Of a DNA stretch of 64,000 bases, positions 35,622 to 43,429 are shown in pieces (positions within the stretch are counted from its first letter, which is position 1; each line of letters starts with the position of its first letter). A program made the translations under genes and the position numbers. The stretch comes from Mesorhizobium amorphae (GTDB lineage: Bacteria > Pseudomonadota > Alphaproteobacteria > Rhizobiales > Rhizobiaceae): positions 62,001 to 126,000 of the forward strand of contig NZ_JHQS01000122.1 of assembly GCF_014843845.1 (NCBI RefSeq). Reading direction: 5' to 3'. The notes below the pieces were generated by a model. That model was given only the letters and a program-made list of their open reading frames with translations. It made no database searches and had not been told where the DNA came from.

Positions 35622-37133
35622 TCATGCCGCACTGTGCAGCGGGCCGCCCGCCACTTCGGCCAGCAGCCGCTCGAGGTCGATGTCGGCATTCCGGTGCTCG
35701 CCGACGATCGTCTGCTCCGACATCACCAGGATGCGGTCCGCCGTCTCCAGTGCCTCGTCGAGCTCGGTGACGAAGAGCAGCGTTGCGCGGCCGTCGGCGC
35801 TTGCCCTCAGCTTGGCGGCGATATCGCGCCTGGCCGAGATGTCGACGCCCTGGAACGGCTCGTCGAGGATGAATAGTTTTGCCTCCTGCGCCATCCAGCG
35901 GGCGACCATCACCTTTTGCTGGTTACCGCCGGAAAGCGCCGACATCTCGTCCTTCTCGGAGCGGCAGACGATGCCAAGCTCATCGATCTGCCGGCGGGCG
36001 GTGGCACGCTCGATGCGGCGCTTGAGAACACCGAAACGCGACATGCGCCTGTGGAACGGCAGGCTGATGTTTTCCTGGATGTTGAAGCCGCCGACGATGC
36101 CGTTTTCGGCGCGGTCCTTGGCGACGAGAAACGCGCCGGCGGCGATCGCCTCGCCCGCAGATGCCGGCGCATAGGGCTTGCCGTTCAACGTCATGGTGCC
36201 GGACAGCGGCCTGCGCACGCCAAAGAGTGTTTCGGCCAGCGCCGTCTTGCCGACGCCGACGAGACCGGTGACCGCAACGACCTCGCCGGCACCGAGCGTC
36301 AGCGAGATCGGCCGCGCGCCGGGCGTAAGACGCAAACCTTCGACCGTCAGCACGGGGTGTGCCGAATTCCGGGCGACGACGCGGTCGAGATGGATCTTGC
36401 GGCCGAGCATGGCGTTGACCGCACCCTCATAGTCGAGCGGCTTTTGATCGAACACGCCACTGACCACGCCGTCGCGCATCGAGACGATGCGGTCGGCAAG
36501 CCGGCGGATGTCCGACATGCGGTGCGAGATGTAGAGGATCGCCACGCCCTGTTCGCGCAGCCGATCGATCAGCGCGAACAGCCGGTCGGCCTCGGCGCTG
36601 GACAGAGAGGACGTCGGCTCGTCGAGGATCAGCACCTTCGGCCGGTGCGCCATGGCGCGGGCTATGGCCACCATCTGGCGGTCGGCCAACGAAAGGTCGC
36701 TGACCCGAGCCTTGAGGTCGATGGCCAGACCCATGCGGTCGGCGACGGCCTTGGCCTCGCGGCGCACGCGGACCGGATTGAACAATGTCGGCACACCGCT
36801 GCCGCTCAGCCTGTCCAGCGTCAGATTGGTGGCGACATCGAGATCGGCGACGACGCCGTCATTGATGTTCTGGTGCACGGTGACGACGCCGGCGCGGATC
36901 GCCTCCGCCGGGGTTTTCGGGGCGAAATCCTCACCAGCGAGGCTCATTGTGCCGGCGCCGCGCTCATAGACGCCACTGATGATCTTGACCAGGGTGGATT
37001 TGCCGGCGCCGTTGGCGCCCATCAGCACGGTGACCTCGCCCGCATGCAGCTCGACCGAGATGCCGCCAAGCACCTCGTTCTGGCCAAAGGATTTCCTCAG
37101 GCCGTCCACACGGAACACGGCATCAGCGCCCAT
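35622..37133 (-). CDS. Sugar ABC importer ATPase with two nucleotide-binding domains (RbsA-like)
   Basis: This 503-residue CUT2 ATPase has two fused ABC domains. The first has a canonical Walker A (GANGAGKSTL), a signature written LSLADRQMVAIARAMA, and Walker B LILDEPTSSL. The second has GLVGVGKTAL, the signature LSGGNQQKVMVARWMA and LFILDEPFQGVD. The first-domain signature lacks the usual SGGQ, a known feature of this family. I chose the ATG at 37133 because GGGAGG lies 6 bases upstream. It heads the importer operon and is divergent from mtnK across a perfect inverted repeat. Confidence 0.9.
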   Translation of the reverse strand: MGADAVFRVDGLRKSFGQNEVLGGISVELHAGEVTVLMGANGAGKSTLVKIISGVYERGAGTMSLAGEDFAPKTPAEAIRAGVVTVHQNINDGVVADLDVATNLTLDRLSGSGVPTLFNPVRVRREAKAVADRMGLAIDLKARVSDLSLADRQMVAIARAMAHRPKVLILDEPTSSLSSAEADRLFALIDRLREQGVAILYISHRMSDIRRLADRIVSMRDGVVSGVFDQKPLDYEGAVNAMLGRKIHLDRVVARNSAHPVLTVEGLRLTPGARPISLTLGAGEVVAVTGLVGVGKTALAETLFGVRRPLSGTMTLNGKPYAPASAGEAIAAGAFLVAKDRAENGIVGGFNIQENISLPFHRRMSRFGVLKRRIERATARRQIDELGIVCRSEKDEMSALSGGNQQKVMVARWMAQEAKLFILDEPFQGVDISARRDIAAKLRASADGRATLLFVTELDEALETADRILVMSEQTIVGEHRNADIDLERLLAEVAGGPLHSAA

Positions 37134-37169
37134 TCGTTCCTCCCTGACCGTGACGCTATGGGCTGTATC

Positions 37170-37198
37170 GGCAATTGTCAACACGATTGACAATTGCC
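37170..37198. promoter_or_regulatory. Perfect 12-bp inverted repeat with back-to-back TTGACA boxes
   Basis: GGCAATTGTCAA (37170-37181), spacer CACGA, and TTGACAATTGCC (37187-37198) form a perfect palindrome in the 136-bp divergent region between the importer ATPase gene and mtnK. Each arm contains a consensus TTGACA reading outward, with a TAG-starting hexamer (TAGCTT to the right, TAGCGT to the left) exactly 17 bases on. It is probably both the operator and the -35 region of two divergent promoters. Confidence 0.7.
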
Positions 37199-37269
37199 AG
37201 ATGGCTTTCTAGCTTGGCCCCACCGCCATGCCTCCGTTATGTTCGGAGCGCATATGCGGGAGGATGACG

Positions 37270-38541
37270 ATGACGCAGAAATTGCCGTTCGAAGCACTAT
37301 CGGTCGAGACGCTGCCGACGCGCCTTGGCGCCAACGACGCGCTCACCGCGAAGATCGGCAAGGACACAAGTCGCTGGAAAGTGCGCGAGGTCGGCGACGG
37401 CAATCTGAACCTTGTGTTCATCGTCGAAGGTGAAACGGGCGCTGCCGTGGTCAAGCAGGCCCTGCCCTATGTCCGGCTGGTCGGCGACAGCTGGCCGCTG
37501 CCGCTGAAGCGCTCCTTCTTCGAGTATCATGCGCTGACCAGGCAGGAAGCGCGCGCACCCGGCTCGGTGCCGGCGATCTATCATTTCGACGAAGGCCAGG
37601 CGCTGATCATCATGGAGTATCTGTCGCCGCACATCATTCTGCGGCGGGCGCTGATCGAAGGCAGGCAATTGCCGAACATCGCCAGGGACATCGGCCTGTT
37701 CATGGCGTGCACTTTGTTTCGCGGCTCCGACCTCTCGATGGTGACCAAGGATCGCAAGGCGGATCTGGCGCTGTTCGCCGACAATGTCGAGCTTTGCGAC
37801 ATCACCGAGAACCTGGTGTTCTCCGACCCCTATTTCGACGCCAAAATGAATCGCCATACCAGCCCGCAACTCGACAGCCTGGTGGCCGAGTTGCGCGCCG
37901 ACCGTGACCTCAAGGTCGAGGCGCAGCGGCTGAAGCATCTCTTTGCCGCCAATGCCGAGACGCTGCTGCATGGCGATTTGCATTCCGGCTCGATCATGGT
38001 CACCGACCAGGAAACCCGGATGATCGATCCGGAGTTCGCCTTCTACGGCCCGATGGCCTTCGACGTCGGTATGCTGCTTGCCAATTTCTGGATGTCCTTC
38101 TTCTCGCAAAGCGGCCATGAGCAGACCGACAAGCGCGACGCCATGCGTGCCTATCTGCTCGATGTCGTCGTCGAGACATGGGCCGTGTTCCGCACCGAAT
38201 TCGCGCATCTATGGCGAACCGAGCGCAGCGGCATGCTCTACCAGAAGAGCCTGTTCGAGGATCAGGGTGACCTGCTCGGCGCCGAACAGGCGCTCGACCA
38301 CGTGCTGCATTCGATCTGGACCGACCTGCTGGGTTTCGCCGGCATCGAGGTGCACCGGCGCATCCTCGGCCTCGCCCACAATGCCGATTTCGAGACCATT
38401 GCCGACGAAGACATGCGCGCCAGATGTGAAGCAAAGGCGCTGAAATTCGGCCGTCACCTCGCCGTCAACCGGCGCCAGATCCACAGCATCGACGAGGTCA
38501 ACACCCTGGCCGCGCTGATCGAACGGGAGAACAGCATTTGA
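37270..38541 (+). CDS. mtnK: 5-Methylthioribose kinase
   Basis: This 423-residue kinase of the APH-like fold phosphorylates 5-methylthioribose at C1. Family blocks are clear: VREVGDGNLNLVFIVEG at the nucleotide site, LPLKRSFFEYHAL, the catalytic LLHGDLHSGSIMVT, and the metal-binding IDPEFAFYGPMAFDVGMLLA. The ATG at 37270 has GGGAGG 6 bases upstream; the ATG at 37264 abuts that site. It overlaps mtnA. Without mtnN, mtnB, mtnC, mtnD or mtnE nearby, the usual methionine salvage seems not to be encoded here. Confidence 0.92.
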   Translation: MTQKLPFEALSVETLPTRLGANDALTAKIGKDTSRWKVREVGDGNLNLVFIVEGETGAAVVKQALPYVRLVGDSWPLPLKRSFFEYHALTRQEARAPGSVPAIYHFDEGQALIIMEYLSPHIILRRALIEGRQLPNIARDIGLFMACTLFRGSDLSMVTKDRKADLALFADNVELCDITENLVFSDPYFDAKMNRHTSPQLDSLVAELRADRDLKVEAQRLKHLFAANAETLLHGDLHSGSIMVTDQETRMIDPEFAFYGPMAFDVGMLLANFWMSFFSQSGHEQTDKRDAMRAYLLDVVVETWAVFRTEFAHLWRTERSGMLYQKSLFEDQGDLLGAEQALDHVLHSIWTDLLGFAGIEVHRRILGLAHNADFETIADEDMRARCEAKALKFGRHLAVNRRQIHSIDEVNTLAALIERENSI

Positions 38542-39632
38542 ACGTCGGCGAGCGCCATTACCGCACCATCTGGCTGAGCGACGACAAGCGTTCGGTCGCG
38601 ATCATCGACCAGCGCTGGCTGCCGCATGATTTTCGCGTCGAAAAGATCGGCACGGTTGCCGGCATCGCCACCGCGATCCGCGACATGTGGGTGCGCGGCG
38701 CGCCGCTGATCGGCGTCACCGCCGCCTACGGCGTCGCTATCCAGATGGCCGAGGACCCGTCGGACGCCGCTCTCGATGCCGTCTGGGAAACCTTGCACGA
38801 GACGCGCCCGACGGCGATCAATCTGCGCTGGGCGCTCGACGAGATGCGGCGCTTCCTCAAGCCACTGCCGGTAGAACAACGAGCCGAGGCAGCCTACCGC
38901 CGCGCCGCCGAAATCGCCGACGAGGATGTCGGGCTGAACCGCGCCATCGGTGAGAACGGGCTTGAGATCATCAAGGCGATCGCGGCACGCAAGCAGCCGG
39001 GCGAACCCGTCAACATCCTGACCCATTGCAATGCCGGCTGGCTGGCGACCGTCGACTACGGCACCGCTACGGCGCCGATCTATCTGGCGACCGAGGCCGG
39101 CATTCCCGTCCATGTCTATGTCGACGAGACGCGGCCGCGCAACCAGGGCGCCCAGCTGACCGCCTGGGAGATGGCCGGCCATGGCGTGCCGCACACGCTG
39201 ATCGTCGACAATGCCGGCGGCCACCTGATGCAGCGCGGCCAGATCGACATGGTCATCGTCGGCACCGACCGCACGACTGCCAGTGGTGACGTCTGCAACA
39301 AGATCGGCACCTATCTCAAGGCGCTTGCCGCCGCCGACAATGACGTGCCGTTCTATGTCGCACTGCCCTCGCCGACCATCGACTGGACGGTCGGCGACGG
39401 TCTCGCCGAAATCCCGATCGAGGAACGCTCCGGCGACGAGGTGTCGCTGGTCTGGGGCAAGACCGCGTCCGGCGATATCGCCCAGGTGCGTGTCTCACCG
39501 GAGGCGACGCCGGCGGCAAACCCCGCCTTCGACGTGACGCCGGCACGGCTGGTCACCGGCCTGATCACCGAACGCGGCATCGCCAAGGCCTCGCGCGAAG
39601 GGTTGAAGGCGATGTTCCCCGAGCGCGGCTGA
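38538..39632 (+). CDS. mtnA: S-methyl-5-thioribose-1-phosphate isomerase
   Basis: This 364-residue isomerase of the eIF2B-like family converts methylthioribose 1-phosphate to methylthioribulose 1-phosphate. The catalytic cysteine is in THCNAGWLAT and the catalytic aspartate in VGTDRTTASGDVCNKIGTY, both typical. The start codon is TTG and overlaps the mtnK stop as TTGA; GGGAGA lies 7-8 bases upstream. Relatives also act on 5-deoxyribose 1-phosphate. The product is the right kind of substrate for a class II aldolase. Confidence 0.93.
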   Translation: MNVGERHYRTIWLSDDKRSVAIIDQRWLPHDFRVEKIGTVAGIATAIRDMWVRGAPLIGVTAAYGVAIQMAEDPSDAALDAVWETLHETRPTAINLRWALDEMRRFLKPLPVEQRAEAAYRRAAEIADEDVGLNRAIGENGLEIIKAIAARKQPGEPVNILTHCNAGWLATVDYGTATAPIYLATEAGIPVHVYVDETRPRNQGAQLTAWEMAGHGVPHTLIVDNAGGHLMQRGQIDMVIVGTDRTTASGDVCNKIGTYLKALAAADNDVPFYVALPSPTIDWTVGDGLAEIPIEERSGDEVSLVWGKTASGDIAQVRVSPEATPAANPAFDVTPARLVTGLITERGIAKASREGLKAMFPERG

Positions 39633-39674
39633 TTGGCAGATGGAACGGATCGTTGTTCCAACACCTGTCGGCGA

Positions 39675-39703
39675 TTGACAGCAACGCACTGCCCTTCCAT
39701 ACA
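39675..39703 (+). promoter_or_regulatory. Probable sigma-70-type promoter of the FMN riboswitch-ribH2 unit
   Basis: TTGACA at 39675-39680 is followed after 17 bases by CATACA (39698-39703), and the riboswitch begins about 13 bases later. Position and spacing fit a promoter for a leader that starts right at the aptamer. Confidence 0.65.
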
Positions 39704-39716
39704 AACGCCGTCAATG

Positions 39717-39911
39717 TTCTCAGGGCGGGGTGAAAGTCCCCACCGGCGGTAAGGACTCTTGGTTGCGCATGATTCCTTTCCGAAAACCGTTCCGGTTTTC
39801 GGGGTCATGCGCGAGGCCCAAGCCCGCGAGCGCTTTCCGCTTAGCCGGAAAGGTCAGCAGATCCGGTGTGATTCCGGAGCCGACGGTCACAGTCCGGATG
39901 GAAGAGAACGA
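39717..39911 (+). ncRNA. FMN riboswitch (RFN element) with an enlarged variable arm
   Basis: The conserved aptamer pieces are all present in order: AGGGCGGGGTGAAAGTCCCC, ACCGGCGGTAA, AGCCCGCGAGCGC, GGTCAGCAGATCCGGTG, GAGCCGACGGTCACAGTCC and GGATGGAAGAGAAC. The arm between GGCGGTAA and AGCCCGCGAG is unusually long because it contains an extra palindrome (39765-39812). Downstream, GGCCGC and GCGGGCC followed by a T run (about 39919-39946) may be the terminator or anti-start hairpin of the expression platform. When FMN binds, expression of ribH2 should fall. Confidence 0.95.
39765..39812. repeat. RIME-like palindrome inserted inside the FMN riboswitch
   Basis: GCGCATGA pairs with TCATGCGC at the outer ends, and CCGAAAACCG pairs with CGGTTTTCGG inside, giving a long hairpin. 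The sequence resembles the intergenic palindrome at 10147-10195 (CATGAT, CCGAAAA, GGTTTTCGG). It lies in the variable arm of the aptamer. Confidence 0.85.
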
Positions 39912-39990
39912 ACGGAAGACGGGCCGCTTGTGCGGGCCGGATTTTCGTATCGTGCGTCCTGATTCTGGTTCGAAACGGAAGGATGGACCC

Positions 39991-40464
39991 ATGAATCAGC
40001 ATTCCCCAAAAGACTATGAAATCGCTCGCGTCGCCGTCATTCGCGCGCGCTGGCATGCCGACATCGTCGACCAGTGCGTGGCGGCGTTCGAGGCCGAGCT
40101 TGCCGTTCTCGGCGGCGGCCGCCTTGCCGTCGATGTGTTCGACGTGCCGGGTGCCTACGAGATTCCGCTGCATGCCAAGACTTTGGCCGGGACCGGCCGC
40201 TATGCCGCGATCCTCGGCACGGCCTTCGTCGTCAATGGCGGCATCTACCGGCACGATTTCGTCGCCGGCGCCGTCATCGACGGCATGATGAACGTGCAAC
40301 TGGCGACCGGCGTGCCGGTGCTCTCTGCGGTGCTGACGCCGCATAATTATCACGACAGCGCCGAGCATCACCGCTTCTTCTTCGAGCATTTTCAAGTGAA
40401 GGGCAAAGAGGCGGCCAATGCCTGCGTCGAGATTCTCGCCGCGCGAGAACAGATCGCGGCTTGA
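39991..40464 (+). CDS. ribH: 6,7-Dimethyl-8-ribityllumazine synthase, type II
   Basis: This 157-residue enzyme makes the lumazine precursor of riboflavin from a pyrimidinedione and a dihydroxybutanone phosphate. Blocks RARWHADIVDQC, FDVPGAYEIPLHAKTL, NGGIYRHDFVAGAVIDGMM and VLTPHNYHDSAEHH match the RibH2 group of Brucella and Mesorhizobium, which forms decamers, rather than the icosahedral RibH1. It lies directly under an FMN riboswitch, as known for RibH2 genes in these bacteria. No other rib gene is near. The ATG at 39991 follows GGAAGGATGGACCC. Confidence 0.94.
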   Translation: MNQHSPKDYEIARVAVIRARWHADIVDQCVAAFEAELAVLGGGRLAVDVFDVPGAYEIPLHAKTLAGTGRYAAILGTAFVVNGGIYRHDFVAGAVIDGMMNVQLATGVPVLSAVLTPHNYHDSAEHHRFFFEHFQVKGKEAANACVEILAAREQIAA

Positions 40465-40539
40465 AGCGCCCTTGCCGGGTGGAAATCCCGGCAACACCCG
40501 GTAATATCTGGGAAAATACCGAAAGTCGGGAGGATGCCG

Positions 40540-41547
40540 GTGCAGACCAAGAAGATCATCAATGACGGCAACCGCTCCGTCGACGAGATGCTCGAAGGGA
40601 TCCTCGCCGCGCATCCTCGCCACCTCAGGAGCGTGGACGGCAGCCCGCGCTCGATCGTCGCCCGTGACGGTCCACGTCCCGGCAAGGTCGGCCTCGTCAT
40701 CGGCGGCGGCTCGGGCCATGAGCCGACCTTTCTCGGCTTTGTCGGCAAGGGGCTGGCGGATGCCGCGGCCATAGGCAACGTCTTTGCCTCGCCGCCGCCG
40801 GACCCGATCCTCGAATGCGCCAAGGCGGTGAGCGGCGGCGCCGGCGTGCTGTTCATGTATGGCAACTATGCCGGCGACGTGATGAATTTCGACATGGCCG
40901 CCGAGATGGCCGCGATGGACGACATCGAGGTGCGCACCGTGCTGACCACCGACGACGTTGCCTCCGCGCCGCGCGACCAGCGGGACAAACGGCGCGGCGT
41001 CGCCGGCAATTTCTTCATCTTCAAGGCGGCGGGTGCGGCCTGCGATCGGATGCTTTCCTTCGACGAATGCGAGCGTATCGCCAGGAAGGCAAACGGCCAC
41101 ACCTTCACCATGGGCGTGGCGCTTTCGCCCTGCTCGCTGCCGCAGACTCGCCGGCCGAATTTCGAGATCGGCGCCGACGAGATGGAGATCGGCATGGGCA
41201 TCCATGGCGAGCCGGGCATCGCGCGCGGCAAGCTGAAAACGGCCGACGAGATCACCGACGAGATGCTGGACAGGATCCTCGCCGAGATGGCACCGTCGCG
41301 CGGTGACAAGGTCGCCGTGCTCGTCAACTCGCTCGGCTCGACGCCGCTGATGGAGCTCTACATCATGAACCGGCACGTCAAACAGCGGCTCGACGACATC
41401 GGTGTTGCAATCCACGCGACCTGGGTCGGCAATTACTGCACCTCGCTTGAAATGGCCGGCGCCTCGGTGACACTGGAGCATCTCGACGGCGAGCTGCAGA
41501 CGATGCTCGACCACCCTTGCGACTGCGCCATGTTCCGCGCCGGCTGA
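40540..41547 (+). CDS. dhaK: DhaK-type ketose kinase, substrate-binding subunit
   Basis: This 335-residue protein has the dihydroxyacetone-kinase K fold. It shows the nucleotide-independent GGGSGHEPTFLGFVGKG loop and the histidine in GMGIHGEPG that covalently binds the keto sugar. I prefer the GTG at 40540, since GGGAGG lies 6 bases before it; an ATG at 40534 abuts that site. The DhaL partner follows. Relatives in mycobacteria and rhizobia phosphorylate erythrulose (LerK/DerK) instead of dihydroxyacetone. Its place next to rpiB- and tpiB-type genes makes L- or D-erythrulose the more likely substrate. Confidence 0.85.
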   Translation: MQTKKIINDGNRSVDEMLEGILAAHPRHLRSVDGSPRSIVARDGPRPGKVGLVIGGGSGHEPTFLGFVGKGLADAAAIGNVFASPPPDPILECAKAVSGGAGVLFMYGNYAGDVMNFDMAAEMAAMDDIEVRTVLTTDDVASAPRDQRDKRRGVAGNFFIFKAAGAACDRMLSFDECERIARKANGHTFTMGVALSPCSLPQTRRPNFEIGADEMEIGMGIHGEPGIARGKLKTADEITDEMLDRILAEMAPSRGDKVAVLVNSLGSTPLMELYIMNRHVKQRLDDIGVAIHATWVGNYCTSLEMAGASVTLEHLDGELQTMLDHPCDCAMFRAG

Positions 41548-41555
41548 GGCACACC

Positions 41556-42194
41556 ATGACAGCCATCGACACGGCTCGGCTGAAGCACATGTTCGATGCC
41601 ATCGCGGTGGCGATCGAGGCCGACAAGGACCGGCTCTGCCAGCTCGACGGCGTCATCGGCGACGCCGACCACGGCATTGCCATGGCGCTCGGCTTCGGCG
41701 CGGTGCGCGACGCGCTTGAGCCGCTCGACCTTGCGGCGATCGAGCCTACAGCGCTGCTGAACACGGCGGCAAAATCGTTCCTCAATGCCGTCGGCGCCTC
41801 GTCGGGCCCGCTCTACGCGACGGCCCTCATGCGTGGAGCTGCCGCCATCAAGGGCAAGGCGGCGCTGGCCGATGCCGACGTCATCGCCTTGTTCCAGGCG
41901 ATGACGCAAGGCATCAAGGATCGCGGCAAGGCCGAGATCGGCGAAAAGACGATGATCGACGCCTGGCAGCCGGCGGCCCAAGCGGCGGCCACCGCGCATG
42001 CCGCCGGCAAGTCCCTGGCTGAAAGCCTCGATGCCGCCTTCGCCGCTGCCGAGCGTGGTGCGGAAGCGACCAAGGACATGATCGCGGCCAAGGGCCGCTC
42101 CTCGCGGCTCGGCGAGCGCTCGCTCGGGCACATCGATCCGGGCGCGGCGTCGGCCGTCACTGTCATCGGCGCGATGAAGAGCAGCCTCGGTTAG
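41556..42194 (+). CDS. dhaL: DhaL-type ketose kinase, nucleotide-binding subunit
   Basis: This 212-residue all-helical DhaL domain binds Mg-ADP/ATP through conserved aspartates (GVIGDADHGIAMALGFGAV) and the ASSGPLYATALMRGA block. It pairs with the DhaK protein encoded 8 bp upstream. Most erythrulose kinases of this family are one fused chain; here the two parts are separate. With no DhaM or PTS gene in view, an ATP-dependent reaction is more likely than phosphoenolpyruvate-driven. Its end overlaps the end of the convergent rpiB by 4 bp. Confidence 0.85.
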   Translation: MTAIDTARLKHMFDAIAVAIEADKDRLCQLDGVIGDADHGIAMALGFGAVRDALEPLDLAAIEPTALLNTAAKSFLNAVGASSGPLYATALMRGAAAIKGKAALADADVIALFQAMTQGIKDRGKAEIGEKTMIDAWQPAAQAAATAHAAGKSLAESLDAAFAAAERGAEATKDMIAAKGRSSRLGERSLGHIDPGAASAVTVIGAMKSSLG

Positions 42195-42631
42195 CCCTTC
42201 GCCGCATCGAGCCGATTGATCGCCTGGACGTTGCCGGCCGACGGGCCCTTCTCGTCGAACTCCGAGGCCAGCCAGGTGTCGACGATCGCCTTGGCCAGTT
42301 CCGGACCGATGACGCGGGCGCCCATGGTGATGATCTGGGCGTTGTTGGACTTCGCCGCGCGCTCGGCCGAATAGGTGTCGTGGGTCAATGCCGCGCGAAT
42401 GCCCGGCACCTTGTTGGCCGAGATCGAAACGCCGATGCCGGTGCCGCAAAACAGGATGCCGCGGTCGTTCTCGCCGTCGACGATCGTCTGCGCGAGTTTC
42501 TGCGACAGATCGGCATAGTAGCCAGCCTGGCTGAGATCGCTGACCGTAAGGCCGGATTTGGTGGCGAGATGGGCCGCAATCACGTCGAGCAGCGGCTTAC
42601 CGGCGCTGTCGGCTCCAATGGCTATTTTCAT
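42191..42631 (-). CDS. rpiB: RpiB-family sugar-phosphate isomerase (probable D-erythrulose-4-phosphate isomerase)
   Basis: This 146-residue RpiB/LacAB-fold isomerase has the catalytic cysteine block FCGTGIGVSISANK and TMGARVIGPELAKAIVDTWL. In Brucella (EryI) and mycobacteria (DerI) close relatives convert D-erythrulose 4-phosphate to D-erythrose 4-phosphate, the exit of tetritol breakdown. It is the last gene of a three-gene minus-strand operon deoR-tpiB-rpiB, matching the tpiB-rpiB pair of rhizobial erythritol loci. Ribose 5-phosphate isomerase is the alternative. Confidence 0.85.
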   Translation of the reverse strand: MKIAIGADSAGKPLLDVIAAHLATKSGLTVSDLSQAGYYADLSQKLAQTIVDGENDRGILFCGTGIGVSISANKVPGIRAALTHDTYSAERAAKSNNAQIITMGARVIGPELAKAIVDTWLASEFDEKGPSAGNVQAINRLDAAKG

Positions 42632-42658
42632 TTTTTTGCCCTTTCCTATTCGATGGGT

Positions 42659-43417
42659 TCAGATTGCCGCCGAGACACGGCTGAGGATGTCGATGTAGTC
42701 GTCCGCCTGCCAGGCCGAGCGGCCGATGAACAGGCCGTCGATATTGGGCTGGCCGATCAGCTCGGCGGCATTTTGCGGATTGACGCTGCCGCCATAGAGA
42801 ACCGGCGGTACCGAAGGCAAAAGACTGCCGGCCACCTCCTTGATCAGCGCCTGCTGCCTGTCGGCATAGTCGGAGCTGGCCGGAATGCCCTTGTCGCCGA
42901 TCGCCCAGACCGGCTCGTAGGCAAACAGGATCTTTGCGCCCTTTGCCTCGCCGTCGAGGAATTGCAGCGCGCCTTGCACCTGCGCGGTCAGCACCGCATC
43001 GGCCCTACCGCCTTCGCGCTCGGCAAGCGTTTCGCCGACGCAGATCAGCGGCACCAGCCCGTGCTTGACCGCCGCTGCCGTTTTCAGGCCGACGGCATGG
43101 TCGGTCTCGCCGAAATGCTCGCGCCGTTCGCTGTGGCCGAGTTCGACCAGATCGAGCATGCAATCCTCGAGCATCACAGGGGAGATCTCGCCGGTCCAGG
43201 CGCCGGCGTCGGCCCAATGCATGTTTTGCGCGCCGACCTTGATGCGCGTCGACGACAATGCAGCCTTGACCTCGCGCACCGCCGTGAACGGCGGAATGAC
43301 GAAGGGCTGGATGCGCTCGTCGAAACCCGGCACGAAGCCGGCTAGCGCTCGCGCGAAGTCGAGCGCCTCGGCGAGCGTCTTGTTCATCTTCCAGCTTGTA
43401 CCGACCCAGTAGACCAC
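42659..43417 (-). CDS. tpiB: TpiB-type triose/tetrulose-phosphate isomerase
   Basis: This 252-residue TIM barrel has the isomerase catalytic residues: lysine in GTSWKMNKT, histidine in ELGHSERREHFG, glutamate in AYEPVWAIG. The flexible loop 6 reads GDKGIPAS instead of the usual GTGKTA. That altered loop and the TSWKMN start are marks of the TpiB/EryH/LerI branch, which converts L-erythrulose 1-phosphate to D-erythrulose 4-phosphate. The start is a GTG at 43417 with GGGAG 8 bases upstream. It lies between the DeoR gene and rpiB. Confidence 0.87.
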   Translation of the reverse strand: MVYWVGTSWKMNKTLAEALDFARALAGFVPGFDERIQPFVIPPFTAVREVKAALSSTRIKVGAQNMHWADAGAWTGEISPVMLEDCMLDLVELGHSERREHFGETDHAVGLKTAAAVKHGLVPLICVGETLAEREGGRADAVLTAQVQGALQFLDGEAKGAKILFAYEPVWAIGDKGIPASSDYADRQQALIKEVAGSLLPSVPPVLYGGSVNPQNAAELIGQPNIDGLFIGRSAWQADDYIDILSRVSAAI

Positions 43418-43429
43418 GCGTACGGCTCC

